Shown: positions 1 to 8,743 of the stretch, piece by piece | Numbering within the stretch: position 1 is the stretch's first letter | Layout of the letters: every line of letters begins with the position of its first letter | Assembly (NCBI GenBank): GCA_016795545.1 | Contig: JAEUGX010000050.1 | Span: forward strand, 19,402 to 83,401 | Direction: 5' to 3' | DNA from: Opitutaceae bacterium | GTDB lineage: Bacteria > Verrucomicrobiota > Verrucomicrobiia > Opitutales > Opitutaceae | Length of the DNA stretch: 64,000 nucleotides | Position numbers and translations under genes: made by a program | The notes under the pieces: generated by a model | Seen by the model: only the letters and a program-made list of their open reading frames with translations | Told to the model about the DNA's origin: nothing | Database searches by the model: none

Positions 1-1
1 T

Positions 2-799
2 TATGCCTACTGGGTGGGCGACCTCGGCGTGAAGATCGCCGTGCAGGCCGCGCCCGGAGCGATGACGGAGCCAGGCGCCGTGCGGCTGCCTCCGGCCACG
101 CCTCCGACCTCGGCCGCCGCCAAGCTGCGCGCGGCGCTGGTCGCCCACGCGGCCAAGCTTCCGCGGGTGCTCGCTTACGAGCAGCTGGCCTGGCTGCCCC
201 GGCCCGAGGCGCCGGCCCTGACGCCGAGCGTCTTGCAGGACAACTTCCACCATGTCGCCCTGAACGCCGAGTTTCTCGATCCCGCCGCCGTCGGCGGACC
301 GCGCCGGTCGGGGCGGCTGAACCTCAACACGACCTCCGTGGTCGCGTGGCGCGGGCTGCTGGAAAGCTATCCGGCGGGAGGCGACGGACCGGCGCTGGAC
401 CCGGCGGCCCTCGGGCCGTCGCCTACGACCTCATTGCCCGCGCGGATCGCCCTGCACCTGGCCGGCGCGGAATCGCCCGGCAAGTCTGCCGGAGGGCCGT
501 TCACCTCGGTGGCGGCGTTCGCGGGCAGCGCGCTGCTGGCCGATGCGCTTGCGGCCAGCGGTGCCGGCGTGACCCCCGACGAGCTGATGGCGGCGATCGG
601 GACGCGGCTGGCGGTGCGGTCGGACACCTTCTGCATTCGCGCATATGGCGACGCGGCCGATCCCGCGGCGCCCGCCGAGCCCGGGGCCACGGCGGTGGCC
701 GAGGCGATCGTGCAGCGCACCGACGCTTTCGCCGCGGACGGCCTCGGACGGAAGTTCACCGTGGTGCGCTTCCGCTGGCTCGGCCCCGCGGACCTTTGA
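2..799 (+). CDS. C-terminal part of a pilus/secretion-associated protein (Verru_Chthon cassette A-like), 5' truncated by window edge
   Basis: The frame is open from base 2, so the start lies before the window; 265 codons are visible. It opens with YAYWVGDLGVKI, a motif I associate with verrucomicrobial Verru_Chthon cassette proteins, large proteins encoded with type IV pilin-like genes. Later come an LNLNTTS segment and a C-terminal region reading RSDTFCIRAYGDA and FTVVRFRW. These resemble GspK-like minor pseudopilins, where an N-N/T-A/S turn precedes a domain ending in an F-x-I/V-R strand. The family link is from recall of motifs and the exact role is inferred. The next gene, ebfC, starts 102 bp downstream and is unrelated. 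Confidence 0.5.
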   Translation, partial: YAYWVGDLGVKIAVQAAPGAMTEPGAVRLPPATPPTSAAAKLRAALVAHAAKLPRVLAYEQLAWLPRPEAPALTPSVLQDNFHHVALNAEFLDPAAVGGPRRSGRLNLNTTSVVAWRGLLESYPAGGDGPALDPAALGPSPTTSLPARIALHLAGAESPGKSAGGPFTSVAAFAGSALLADALAASGAGVTPDELMAAIGTRLAVRSDTFCIRAYGDAADPAAPAEPGATAVAEAIVQRTDAFAADGLGRKFTVVRFRWLGPADL

Positions 800-901
800 G
801 GCGAGGCCGGGGACGGCGTCCCGACCCGCGAAATCGCCGAGATTTGGCGTGATTCGCCGGCGATTGTCCTCATTAGTGGGCGATCCCAACCCGAAAATCC
901 C

Positions 902-1210
902 ATGGCAGGCGTAGGCAAACTCCTCAAGCAGGCGCAGAAAATGCAGCGGCAGATCGAGACGATGCAGGCATCGCTCGCGGCTCGTGAGATCGACGTATCC
1001 AGCGGCGGCGGCGCCGTGCAGGTCAAGGTCAACGGTGCCGGCAAGTTCCTGGCGCTCAAGCTCGACCCGGAATTCCTGAAGGAGGATGCGGCGGTCGTGC
1101 AGGACGCCATCCTCAACGCCGTGCAGGAGGCGGCGACAAAGGCGAAGGAGCTCAATGACTCCGAAATGCAGAAGATCTCGGCGGGCTTCCAGATGCCCGG
1201 CATGTTCTGA
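902..1210 (+). CDS. ebfC: YbaB/EbfC family nucleoid-associated DNA-binding protein
   Basis: This 102-residue protein matches the usual YbaB/EbfC length. It starts MAGVGKLLKQAQKMQ, with a long N-terminal helix, then a central strand region (GGGAVQVKVNGAGKFLALKLDP) and a C-terminal helix ending KISAGFQMPGMF, which is typical of the family. Members form tweezer-like dimers that bind DNA. It lies 57 bp upstream of recR. The ebfC-recR pairing is conserved across bacteria, often with dnaX before it, but dnaX is not adjacent here. The ATG at 902 gives the expected N-terminus. Confidence 0.95.
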   Translation: MAGVGKLLKQAQKMQRQIETMQASLAAREIDVSSGGGAVQVKVNGAGKFLALKLDPEFLKEDAAVVQDAILNAVQEAATKAKELNDSEMQKISAGFQMPGMF

Positions 1211-1267
1211 GCGCCCGACCGGCCCGGCCCGCGCGGATGTGTCCGTCAACCCCCTCCGGATAACCCG

Positions 1268-1861
1268 ATGACCCCCGCCCTGGAAAGGCTCCAGAAGCAG
1301 CTGAAGCAGCTGCCCGGCATCGGCTACCGCTCCGCGGAACGAATCGCGCTGCATCTGCTGGTGGAGAAGCCCCAGCGGCTGCCCGAGCTGGTGGCCGCGC
1401 TCGAGGCGGCGGCGTCCGGCGTCCGGCGCTGCCGGGTCTGCGGCAACCTCGCCGAGGAGGAGAGGTGTCCGGTGTGTGCCGACGAACGCCGCGCCACCGG
1501 CCAGGTCTGCGTCGTGGAGAACGTGCCCGACCTCGCGGCCATCGAGCGCTCCGGCGCCTACCGCGGCCGCTACCACGTGTTGCACGGCAAGCTCTCGCCG
1601 ATCCGCGGCGTGGCGCCGGAGGACCTGAATCTGGCGCCGCTGCTCGAACGCATCGGGTCGGGCGAGGTGACCGAGCTCATCCTGGCCCTTTCCAACGACG
1701 TCGAGGGCGAAGCCACCTGCCATTACCTGACCGAACGGCTGCCGGCGAAAGGGGTGAAGGTCTCGCGCATCGGCTTCGGCCTGCCCAGCGGCGGCGGCGT
1801 GCTTTATGCGGACGCGGTTACGCTCAAAAGCGCCCTGGAGGGGCGGCGTGATTATTCGTGA
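1268..1861 (+). CDS. recR: Recombination mediator protein RecR
   Basis: RecR works with RecO, and in some bacteria RecF, to load RecA on SSB-coated single-stranded DNA during gap repair. The 197 residues match the family length. The order is an N-terminal helix-hairpin-helix (QLPGIGYRSAERIALHLL), a four-cysteine zinc finger (C55, C58, C67, C70), a Toprim domain beginning VCVVENVPDL, and a C-terminal Walker-B-like segment (RIGFGLPSGG). The gene follows ebfC on the same strand and is followed 42 bp later by a tRNA gene. No anomaly is seen. Confidence 0.98.
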   Translation: MTPALERLQKQLKQLPGIGYRSAERIALHLLVEKPQRLPELVAALEAAASGVRRCRVCGNLAEEERCPVCADERRATGQVCVVENVPDLAAIERSGAYRGRYHVLHGKLSPIRGVAPEDLNLAPLLERIGSGEVTELILALSNDVEGEATCHYLTERLPAKGVKVSRIGFGLPSGGGVLYADAVTLKSALEGRRDYS

Positions 1862-1903
1862 TTGCGGCGCGCCTGTCCGCCACTTTTATTCCGCGAGTTC
1901 CTT

Positions 1904-1978
1904 GCGGGCATAGTATATCGGCTATTATGCGTGCTTCCCAAGCATGAGAGGAGGGTTCGATTCCCTCTGCCCGCACCA
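1904..1978 (+). tRNA. tRNA-Gly (anticodon CCC)
   Basis: A cloverleaf can be drawn by eye. Acceptor arms GCGGGCA and TGCCCGC pair fully. The anticodon arm is CGTGC / TTCCCAA / GCATG with anticodon CCC. The T arm is GAGGG / TTCGATT / CCCTC. The discriminator is A and CCA is encoded (1976-1978). The D stem is weak, with three pairs including one G-U, as is common. Confidence 0.95.
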
Positions 1979-2015
1979 CTTTTCTAGGATCAGCCGCTAC
2001 GGGAGCCGGGACCTG

Positions 2016-2258
2016 CTACTTCGCACTTTTGGAGAAGGTGGTGTCGCCCGTTTCTTCTTTCATGGACTTGGCCTCGGCGCGAATCTGGGCGGGCGACTTG
2101 TACTCGACCCCGGCTTCAGTCGCCTGCCGCTTCTTCTCCTGTTCCTTCTTCCATTGTTCGTAGGTCATGGGGTCGCTGACGCAGCCCGCGAGGAAGCCGG
2201 CCAGCACGACGAATGCGAAGGTCGCGAGAATGCCCCGTGGGGTAGACAGTGCCATCAT
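2016..2258 (-). CDS. Small predicted lipoprotein
   Basis: An 80-residue protein from the ATG at 2258; a second ATG follows directly at 2255. It has a lipoprotein signal: a short N-terminus, hydrophobic GILATFAFVVLAGF, then lipobox LAGC. The mature part is highly charged (YEQWKKEQEKKRQ and similar) and likely helical. A longer frame to 2387 exists, but it would place 43 extra residues before the signal and is rejected. The function is unknown. Small charged lipoproteins of this kind are common in Verrucomicrobiota. It is transcribed away from fur, toward the tRNA. Confidence 0.7.
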   Translation of the reverse strand: MMALSTPRGILATFAFVVLAGFLAGCVSDPMTYEQWKKEQEKKRQATEAGVEYKSPAQIRAEAKSMKEETGDTTFSKSAK

Positions 2259-2686
2259 CCCCGCAAAGGAGCGCACGCCGGGCGGTGTTGGCAAGGAAGC
2301 AGGCAGAAATTCCGCGGCCAACGTCCCGAAGCGCACTCTTTTTCCAGTTGTAAACTCCCGCGTCGTTTGTGTCGGATTTCCATACACTTTGTAGCGCCCT
2401 TCCTGAGGGGAACGACCGATCTTAAATAGATATTTTTATCTAAAAAATTCCAGATGAACATGATGTGTTTAAAAATTCGATCTGGCCATTGCGAATGGCA
2501 TAAATTCTGCACACATTATATGCATAATTATCATACAGTTGCATTAACCTAATAAATCCGGTCGCTCGACCGCTAGTCCTACCGCCTGACAATACTACCC
2601 AAATCATGCCTTACCCTGTGGTTCCTCTTTAGACTGAAGCGAAATTTTCATAACCCGAATTTGATCCAGCAAAGGGAGCCCTCGAC
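2259..2686. other. AT-rich gene-free region upstream of the Fur-family gene
   Basis: This 428-bp stretch lies between the divergent lipoprotein and Fur-family genes. From about 2,420 to 2,660 it is clearly more AT-rich than its surroundings, as expected for promoter DNA in a high-GC genome. I see no convincing protein-coding frame or RNA gene. A possible Fur-box half-site is listed separately. Confidence 0.5.
2519..2533. promoter_or_regulatory. Possible Fur box
   Basis: The 15-mer TATGCATAATTATCA matches the 7-1-7 Fur consensus TGATAAT-N-ATTATCA at 10 of 14 defined positions. The right half-site is perfect and the left half is poor. It lies about 155 bp upstream of a Fur-family gene, so autoregulation is plausible. 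In AT-rich DNA a match of this quality can arise by chance. Confidence 0.3.
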
Positions 2687-3235
2687 ATGATCGCAGCGAC
2701 ACAGTCAAACCATCCACTGGCCTCAGTGAGCAGCCCACGGTCTTTGGATGACGCTCGTACCCGGATTCGTGCGGCAGGGTTGCGCATCACCAAGCCGCGG
2801 GTGGCGATCATCGAGGCGCTGCTGCGCCACCATGGCCCGGTGAGCATCGAGCGCATCCACCAGGACATGGGCACCCGGGTTTGCGACCTCGTGACGGTTT
2901 ATCGCTGCCTGTCTGCATTCGAGAATCTCGGCCTGGTGCGCCGCAGCTACCAGCACAACGGGACCTGCCTGTACGAGCTCGTGCTCGGCACGCCGAGTCA
3001 TTACCACATCGTCTGCAAGCACTGCGGCAAGACGGACCGCGTCGATTATTTCCCGGTCGAGGGGATGGAGCGCATGCTGCAGGAGCGCGGCTACACGCAG
3101 ATCAGCCACATCGTCGAATTTTTCGGAGTTTGTCCCACCTGCCAGAAGGTCGCGCCAGTGCGGCACCGGGAGGTTCCGGCCGAGGCGACGCCCGTCCGCG
3201 GGACGTCGGTGAACATCGAGTCGTCGACGCTCTGA
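2687..3235 (+). CDS. fur: Fur-family metal-responsive transcriptional regulator
   Basis: The Fur family comprises dimeric repressors that sense iron, zinc or peroxide. The 182-residue protein has a winged helix at about residues 25-85 (GLRITKPRVAIIEALL, then VTVYRCLSAFENLGLV). The dimerisation domain has the S-H-Y-H-I-V-C-x-x-C metal motif (H105, H107, C110, C113) and a second CPTC pair (C149, C152). The ATG at 2687 has GGGAG about 9 bases upstream. An N-terminal extension of about 20 residues and a C-terminal tail are longer than in E. coli Fur. Whether it is Fur, Zur or PerR cannot be decided from sequence alone, so the symbol is provisional. Confidence 0.85.
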   Translation: MIAATQSNHPLASVSSPRSLDDARTRIRAAGLRITKPRVAIIEALLRHHGPVSIERIHQDMGTRVCDLVTVYRCLSAFENLGLVRRSYQHNGTCLYELVLGTPSHYHIVCKHCGKTDRVDYFPVEGMERMLQERGYTQISHIVEFFGVCPTCQKVAPVRHREVPAEATPVRGTSVNIESSTL

Positions 3236-3257
3236 TGAAGAAAGTCTGCCGAGGCCC

Positions 3258-5192
3258 TCAGGCTTCGGCGGCCACAGGCTCGGCGCCGAGCCGGCGGTAA
3301 CGGTCCTTGACGCGCCGGGCGATGTCGTCGGGTGAAAGTCCGTAGGCCGCGCGCAGGACTTCCACCGACGTGCCGTGTTCGACGAATTTGTCGGGCCAGC
3401 CGATGCGCTCGACCGGCGTGGCGCAATCCGCCTCCTGCAGCGCCTCGAGGACGGCGCTGCCGAAACCGCCGGCGAGCACATGGTCCTCCATGGTGACGAT
3501 CAGCGGAACGACCGCGGCCTGGCTCAGGAGGAGCGTCCGGTCGAGCGGCTTGATGAAGCGCGCGTTGACGACGCCGACGGAGAGGTTCTCCTCGCGGCTC
3601 AGGCGCTCGGCCAGTCGCAGGGCTTCCTGCACCATCGGACCCAAGGCCCAGATCATGATGTTGGAGCCCTCGCGCAGGAGCTGGGCCTGGCCGACCGGCA
3701 GGAGGGCGGGCTGCGCCTTGACCTCGGCGCCCGTGCCGGCGCCGCGCGGGTAGCGGAGGAAGGAGGGGCCGGGCAGGCTCAGGCTGGTGTGCATCATGTC
3801 GACCAGCTCGTCCTCGTCCTTGGGCTGCATGACGATCGCGTTGGGCACGCAGCGGAGGTAGGCGACGTCGAACAGCCCGTGGTGGGTCGGGCCGTCGTTG
3901 GGCGACAGGCCGGCGCGGTCCAGGCAGAAAGTGACGGGCAGGTTCTGGAGGCAGACATCGTGGATCACCTGGTCATAGGCGCGCTGTAGGAACGTCGAAT
4001 AAATGGCGCACACGGGACGGAAGCCCTTGGTCGCGAGGCCGGCGGCGAACAGCACGGCGTGCTCCTCGGCGATACCGACGTCGAAGAACTGCTGCGGCAC
4101 CTCGCGGGCGAGGAGGGACAGGCCGGTGCCGCTGGGCATGGCGGCCGTGATGCCGAGCACGTTGGAATTGGCGCGGGCGAAGCGGGTGAGGGCCTGGCCG
4201 AAGACATCCTGGTAATTCGGCGGGGCGCCGGCGGCCGCCTTGGTGCTCTCGCCGGTGACCGGGTCGAAGGGCGAGGCGCCGTGAAATTTCTCCGGGTGGG
4301 CGAGGGCGGCCTCGAGGCCCTTGCCCTTCTTCGTCAGCACGTGGACGAGCACGGGCACGTCACAATGCTGGGCGAACTCGAGGTTCTTGACGAGGGCGTC
4401 GAAATTATGCCCGTCGACCGGACCGAGATAGCGCAGGCCGAATTTCTCGAAGAGCGACGATTCGACGAAGAAGTCCTTGGTCTCGCGCTTCCACTTGTGG
4501 TAGACGCGATTCATCTCGACGCCGGTCGGGAAGCTCTTGAAGAAGGCCTCGACGTCGTGATGCAGGCGGTTGTAGGTGGCGCTGGTGCTGATGCGGTTGA
4601 GGTACTTCGAGATGGCGCCGACGTTCTTGGCGATCGACCACTCGTTGTCGTTGAGGACGACGATCAGGCGCTTGGTGGAGCTGACCACGTTGTTGAGCGC
4701 CTCCAGGGTGATGCCGCAGGTCAAGGCGGCGTCGCCGCAGACCGCGACGACGTGCTCGCTGCTGCCGCGCAGGTCGCGCGCCGTCGCCATGCCCAGCGCC
4801 GCGGAGAGGGCCGTGCCGGCGTGGCCGGCGCCGAAGCTGTCGTGCGGGCTTTCCGGCCGGTAGAGGAAGCCCGAGGCGCCGCCGGACTTGCGCAGCTGGC
4901 GGAAGAACTCGCCCTGACGGCCGGTCAGCAGCTTGTGCACGTAACCCTGGTGAGCGACGTCGAACACCACTTGGTCCTCCGGTGTGGAGAACACGCGGTG
5001 CAGCGCGATGGTCAGCTCGACGACGCCGAGATTCGGGCCGATGTGGCCGCCGTTCCGGGAAGTGACGGCGATCAGCTCCTCGCGGATCTCATGCGCGAGC
5101 TGCGGTAGCTGCTCCAGGGCGAGGCCCTTGACGTCGGCGGGGCCCGCGATCTTGGGCAGCAATGGCTGGACGGACGACTGGTGGCTCATCAA
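3258..5192 (-). CDS. dxs: 1-deoxy-D-xylulose-5-phosphate synthase
   Basis: Dxs condenses pyruvate and glyceraldehyde-3-phosphate, with thiamine diphosphate, in the first step of the MEP isoprenoid pathway. The 644 residues fit the family. The N-terminal half has SRNGGHIGPNLGVVELT, the FDVAHQGYVHK segment, and the thiamine-diphosphate motif starting GDA at residue 153 and ending NDN near 181-183. The pyrimidine-binding domain has the catalytic-glutamate region VGIAEEHAVLFAAG and DRAGLSPNDGPTHHG. A transketolase C-terminal domain follows. It converges with fur (22 bp apart). xseB lies 21 bp upstream, a common pairing. Confidence 0.98.
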   Translation of the reverse strand: MMSHQSSVQPLLPKIAGPADVKGLALEQLPQLAHEIREELIAVTSRNGGHIGPNLGVVELTIALHRVFSTPEDQVVFDVAHQGYVHKLLTGRQGEFFRQLRKSGGASGFLYRPESPHDSFGAGHAGTALSAALGMATARDLRGSSEHVVAVCGDAALTCGITLEALNNVVSSTKRLIVVLNDNEWSIAKNVGAISKYLNRISTSATYNRLHHDVEAFFKSFPTGVEMNRVYHKWKRETKDFFVESSLFEKFGLRYLGPVDGHNFDALVKNLEFAQHCDVPVLVHVLTKKGKGLEAALAHPEKFHGASPFDPVTGESTKAAAGAPPNYQDVFGQALTRFARANSNVLGITAAMPSGTGLSLLAREVPQQFFDVGIAEEHAVLFAAGLATKGFRPVCAIYSTFLQRAYDQVIHDVCLQNLPVTFCLDRAGLSPNDGPTHHGLFDVAYLRCVPNAIVMQPKDEDELVDMMHTSLSLPGPSFLRYPRGAGTGAEVKAQPALLPVGQAQLLREGSNIMIWALGPMVQEALRLAERLSREENLSVGVVNARFIKPLDRTLLLSQAAVVPLIVTMEDHVLAGGFGSAVLEALQEADCATPVERIGWPDKFVEHGTSVEVLRAAYGLSPDDIARRVKDRYRRLGAEPVAAEA

Positions 5193-5213
5193 AGGGTGGA
5201 CGGGAACGCAGCC

Positions 5214-5462
5214 TTACTCCGTGCGGCTGGCGGCGAAGGGTTCGACGGCCAGGCTGCCATCCTTGCCCTTGCGGAGCATTTCAATCTTGAGCTCGGCCTC
5301 CTTCAGGCGGCCTTCGCAGACCTTGAGCAATTTCGTGCCCTCCTCGTACTTCGCCAGCAACTCGGCCAGCGGAACCTCGCCCTGTTCCATCGCGTCAACG
5401 ATGGTCTCGAGCCTGGCGAGGGCGCCTTCGAAGGTGAGCTTGGCGGTCTTGTCGGTGTCCAC
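5214..5462 (-). CDS. xseB: Exodeoxyribonuclease VII small subunit
   Basis: XseB is the small helical subunit of exonuclease VII, which degrades single-stranded DNA together with XseA. The 82-residue protein has the family signature: LTFEGALARLETIVDAMEQG near the N-terminus, then PLAELLAKYEEGTKLLKVCEGRL. Together these form the two-helix hairpin that wraps around XseA. The gene sits just upstream of dxs on the same strand, a frequent arrangement. xseA is not in the window. Confidence 0.95.
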   Translation of the reverse strand: MDTDKTAKLTFEGALARLETIVDAMEQGEVPLAELLAKYEEGTKLLKVCEGRLKEAELKIEMLRKGKDGSLAVEPFAASRTE

Positions 5463-5527
5463 GCCGCCACCATGCGCCGGCAGCGGGGCTTTTCAATCCT
5501 GTTTCCGCGCCGACGGGGCCGGCCGAT

Positions 5528-6805
5528 TTGGATTGGCCTCGGCGCAAAATGGCATGGAGTAAGGGGATGGACTGGCTGCCCCTTACGGTCGTTGCCCTGA
5601 TCATGCTGCGCCTCGGCGCCCAGCTGGCGCTCGAGGCCCTGAACCGGGCGGAGGCCCGGCGGCATGCGGGCCGGCGGCCGGAGTCGCTGGCCGACGTGAT
5701 GGATGACGCGACCTATGCGCGCTCCGTCGAGTACACCCAGGCCAAGAGCCGCTTCGCCTCCGTCGAGGGAGCCTGGGAGGTGGCGGTCCTGCTGACGCTG
5801 CTGTTCAGCGGCGCGCTGCCGTGGCTTTGGGGGCGGTTCGACGCCCTGGCGCCGGGCGCGGCGTGGAGCGGGGCGCTGTTCCTGGTCGCGACCCTGCTGC
5901 TGCTCGGCCTGCCGGGGCTGCCGCTGGCGTGGTGGGCGCAGTTCCGGCTCGAGGCGCGGTTCGGCTTCAACCAGAGCACGCTCGGCCTGTGGATCGCGGA
6001 CCAGGTGAAATCGACCCTGCTCGGCCTGGCCATCGGCTTTCCCCTGGCCTGGGCGCTGCTGTCCCTGGTGCAGCGGGCGGGGGCGTTCTGGTGGGTCTGG
6101 GGATTCGTGCTGCTGTTCGGCTTCCAGCTCCTGATGATCGTGCTCTACCCGAAGCTCATCCTGCCTCTCTTCAACAAGCTGTCGCCGCTGCCCGAGGGCG
6201 ACATCCGCCGGCGGCTGCAGGAACTGGCGGACCGCACCGGGTTCCGGGCCAAGACGATCGAGGTGATGGATGGCAGCCGGCGCTCGGGTCACTCGAACGC
6301 CTTCTTCACCGGCTTCGGCCGGTTCCGGCGGATCGTGCTGTTCGACACCCTCATGCAGCAGCTGGCGCCCGAGGAGATCGAGGCCGTGCTGGCCCACGAG
6401 ATCGGTCACTACCAGCGCGGCCACATCCCGAAGCGGCTCGTCACCATCGGCCTGATGCAGCTCGGGGCGTTCGGCGCCGTCGCCTGGCTGGCGCAGGCCC
6501 CGTGGTTCAACGCGGCCTTCGGCCTGCCGGCGGGCGTGCTGGCGCCGACCTTCCTGCTGTTCGCGCTGCTCGGCGGCCTGGTGACCTTCTGGTTTTCGCC
6601 GCTGGGCAACTGGGTGTCGCGGCGGCACGAGTACGAGGCCGACGCCTTCGCGCGCGAGGCCATGCGCGGCGCCGCGCCGCTGATCGCCGCCCTGCGCAAG
6701 CTGTCGCAGAAGAACCTGTCCAACCTCACGCCGCACCCGCTCTACAGCACCGTCTACTACTCGCACCCGACGCTGGTGGAGCGCGAGCGGGCGCTGCGCT
6801 CGTGA
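5528..6805 (+). CDS. M48-family integral membrane metalloprotease (Ste24/CAAX-prenyl-protease-1 type)
   Basis: A 425-residue multi-pass membrane protease. Hydrophobic segments occur at about residues 16-35, 85-102, 115-135, 165-182 and 187-207. The zinc motif HEIGH is at 290-294 and the third ligand lies in the downstream RRHEYEADAFA segment. An N-terminal CAAX-protease region (ESLADVMDDATY, LEARFGFNQST) matches Ste24-like enzymes. Bacterial members are thought to act in membrane protein quality control. In-frame ATGs at 5549 and 5567 could be the true start, since the first 13 residues are not typical. The EEP-family gene begins 4 bp after its stop. Confidence 0.92.
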   Translation: MDWPRRKMAWSKGMDWLPLTVVALIMLRLGAQLALEALNRAEARRHAGRRPESLADVMDDATYARSVEYTQAKSRFASVEGAWEVAVLLTLLFSGALPWLWGRFDALAPGAAWSGALFLVATLLLLGLPGLPLAWWAQFRLEARFGFNQSTLGLWIADQVKSTLLGLAIGFPLAWALLSLVQRAGAFWWVWGFVLLFGFQLLMIVLYPKLILPLFNKLSPLPEGDIRRRLQELADRTGFRAKTIEVMDGSRRSGHSNAFFTGFGRFRRIVLFDTLMQQLAPEEIEAVLAHEIGHYQRGHIPKRLVTIGLMQLGAFGAVAWLAQAPWFNAAFGLPAGVLAPTFLLFALLGGLVTFWFSPLGNWVSRRHEYEADAFAREAMRGAAPLIAALRKLSQKNLSNLTPHPLYSTVYYSHPTLVERERALRS

Positions 6806-6809
6806 TCCC

Positions 6810-7742
6810 ATGACCGCGGCTTCGGGACCACACCTCCTCATCCGGATGGTGCGCACGGTCGCGGCGGCGGCGGCCTGGCTGGCCGCCGTCCTCACGGCCC
6901 CGGCGCTGACCGTGGCCACCTTCAACCTTGAGAATTACACGCTGGCCGACCGCATGGTGGACGGCGTCTTCCGGCAGGCGTACCCGAAACCGGAAGCGGA
7001 GCAGGCCGCGTTGATCCGGGTCGTCGCCGGGATCGCACCGGACATCCTCGCGGTGCAGGAGATGGGCGGCCCGCCCTACCTCGAGGAGTTTCGCCGCGCC
7101 CTCGAGCGGGCGGGGCAGGATTTTCCGTTCGCCGTCGTGCTGGAGGGGCCGGACCCCGACCGGCACGTGGCCGTGCTCGCGAAGCTCCCGTTCCGCGAGG
7201 TCCGGCGCCATGCGCGCGTGCCGGTGACCTATTTCGGGCGGGAGGAGGCGGTGAAGCGCGGCGTGCTCGAGGTGTCCTTCGCGACCGCCGCCGGCGACCT
7301 GACGCTGTTTGTCGTGCACTTGAAGAGCAAACGCACGGAGCGCCCCGACGACCCCGAGGGCGCCATCCTCCGCGCGCGGGAGGCCGAGGCCGTGCGTGAC
7401 CTGGTGCTGACGCGCCATCCCGATCCCCGGCGGGCGCGCTTCATCGTCTGCGGCGACTGGAACGACACCCCGAACACGCGGCCGGTCCGCGCGCTGCAAA
7501 AGCGCGGCGAAACCGTGGTGGGGGAGATCCTGCGCGCGACGGACTCGCGCGGCGAGACCTGGACGCAGTTCTACCGGGCCGCCGAGCTCTACAGTCGATT
7601 CGACTACCTGCTCGTCTCGCCCGCCCTGCGGCCGCACGTGGCAGGAGGCCGGGCGCTGATCTGGGACGGCGACGGCAGCGGCGCGGGGAGCGACCATCGG
7701 CCGGTCTACCTCCGGCTGGAGTTCGCCGCCGGCGCACCGTAG
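6810..7742 (+). CDS. Secreted endonuclease/exonuclease/phosphatase-fold protein
   Basis: This 310-residue protein begins with a hydrophobic signal-like segment (about residues 12-30). The EEP fold follows: VATFNLENYTLADR (the N-x-E metal motif), ILAVQEMG, the CGDWNDTPN motif, and a final GSDHRPVYL with the catalytic Asp-His. These enzymes hydrolyse phosphodiester or phosphomonoester bonds in DNA, phospholipids or inositol phosphates. The substrate here is unknown. An ATG at 6846 would give a more compact signal peptide. It is probably co-transcribed with the M48 protease. Confidence 0.88.
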   Translation: MTAASGPHLLIRMVRTVAAAAAWLAAVLTAPALTVATFNLENYTLADRMVDGVFRQAYPKPEAEQAALIRVVAGIAPDILAVQEMGGPPYLEEFRRALERAGQDFPFAVVLEGPDPDRHVAVLAKLPFREVRRHARVPVTYFGREEAVKRGVLEVSFATAAGDLTLFVVHLKSKRTERPDDPEGAILRAREAEAVRDLVLTRHPDPRRARFIVCGDWNDTPNTRPVRALQKRGETVVGEILRATDSRGETWTQFYRAAELYSRFDYLLVSPALRPHVAGGRALIWDGDGSGAGSDHRPVYLRLEFAAGAP

Positions 7743-7762
7743 CGGGCCCGGGCGACGGGGCG

Positions 7763-8680
7763 TCAGTTGGCCGAGACGGTCACGGACACCGAGCTCTCGC
7801 CCGCGCTGCTCTTGAAGAAGAGCGATCCCGTGCCCGGCTTGCCGCCCTGGACGGGGATGGTGACGCTGGTGGAGTTGGCCGGGACCATCACCTCGGGCAT
7901 GATGACGCTTTCGCTGACATCGGTGGTCACGTCGATGAGCATGCCGCCGGCCGGAGCCGGGTTCGGGATGGTGAAGGTGAGGGCCTGCTGCTCGCCCTGG
8001 CGCAGGAAGAGGGCGCCCGGGTTGACCTGGAAGCTGATCCCGTCGACGCGGAACGTGCCGACGTCGAGGTTGCTGCCGGCGCCCATGACGGAGAGCTTGT
8101 AGTTGCGGCCGGGCTCGACCGCCGGGACGAAGAAGCTCAGCGAGCTGGGCGACTCGAAGACCGTGCGGGTGGGGAGACGGTCGAAATAGACCACGTCGGC
8201 CGGCGTGAAGCCGGCGCCGAGGATGCTGACGCGCGAGCCGACCGGCGCGCGGGTGGCCTCCGGGCGGATCACGTAGCGGCCGGCAACCCGCATGGTCTGC
8301 AACTCGGAATAGACCTCGTTCGGGATGCCGCCCGGGTCGTTCTTCACGCTGTAGCTGCAGATGAAGTAATAGGTGGCCGAGGCGCGGCCCGCCGGCAGCT
8401 GGTAGTCGAACTCCCAGATGTCCGCGCCCATGGAGCTGCGGTGCATCTTGTAACTCGTGCCGTCGATGATGATGCGCGGCTCGATGCTGTCGCGCTCGAT
8501 CTGCCCGCTTTCCGGCCGGAAACTGGCGGTGATCGTGTAGATTTGCGAGGGGTTCGCCGGAACCGTATCCGGAGTCAGGTTCGTGATGGTAAAGTTACAG
8601 CCGGCCAGGACCAGCAACAGCAAGGCGGCGGCGATGGCCGGGAAAATTCTGCTCGCGTGAAGGAAGGGAGTCTTGTGCAT
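7763..8680 (-). CDS. Predicted lipoprotein with IPT/TIG-like domain
   Basis: A 305-residue protein from the ATG at 8680. It has a short signal (FPAIAAALLLLVLAGC) with lipobox LAGC. The mature part is beta-rich. A region around residues 130-190 (APVGSRVSILGAGFTPADVVYFD) has the G-x-G-F-x-x-x-D-x-V-x-F pattern of IPT/TIG immunoglobulin-like folds. The last ~90 residues are Thr/Ser/Val-rich and Ig-like. The frame continues upstream to 9550, but that part overlaps hemW on the other strand and is a shadow. It is likely an outer-membrane or surface protein. The function is unknown. Confidence 0.75.
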   Translation of the reverse strand: MHKTPFLHASRIFPAIAAALLLLVLAGCNFTITNLTPDTVPANPSQIYTITASFRPESGQIERDSIEPRIIIDGTSYKMHRSSMGADIWEFDYQLPAGRASATYYFICSYSVKNDPGGIPNEVYSELQTMRVAGRYVIRPEATRAPVGSRVSILGAGFTPADVVYFDRLPTRTVFESPSSLSFFVPAVEPGRNYKLSVMGAGSNLDVGTFRVDGISFQVNPGALFLRQGEQQALTFTIPNPAPAGGMLIDVTTDVSESVIMPEVMVPANSTSVTIPVQGGKPGTGSLFFKSSAGESSVSVTVSAN

Positions 8681-8743
8681 TGGGAAAAACGACCGCCGGG
8701 GCCGCGTAGGCCGTTGGCAGAACGTAAATTGACTCACTTCATA

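Noticed and set aside
3239..3290. Imperfect hairpin between fur and dxs as a bidirectional terminator
   Set aside because: The stem has bulges, lies inside the dxs coding end and has no T-run on either side.
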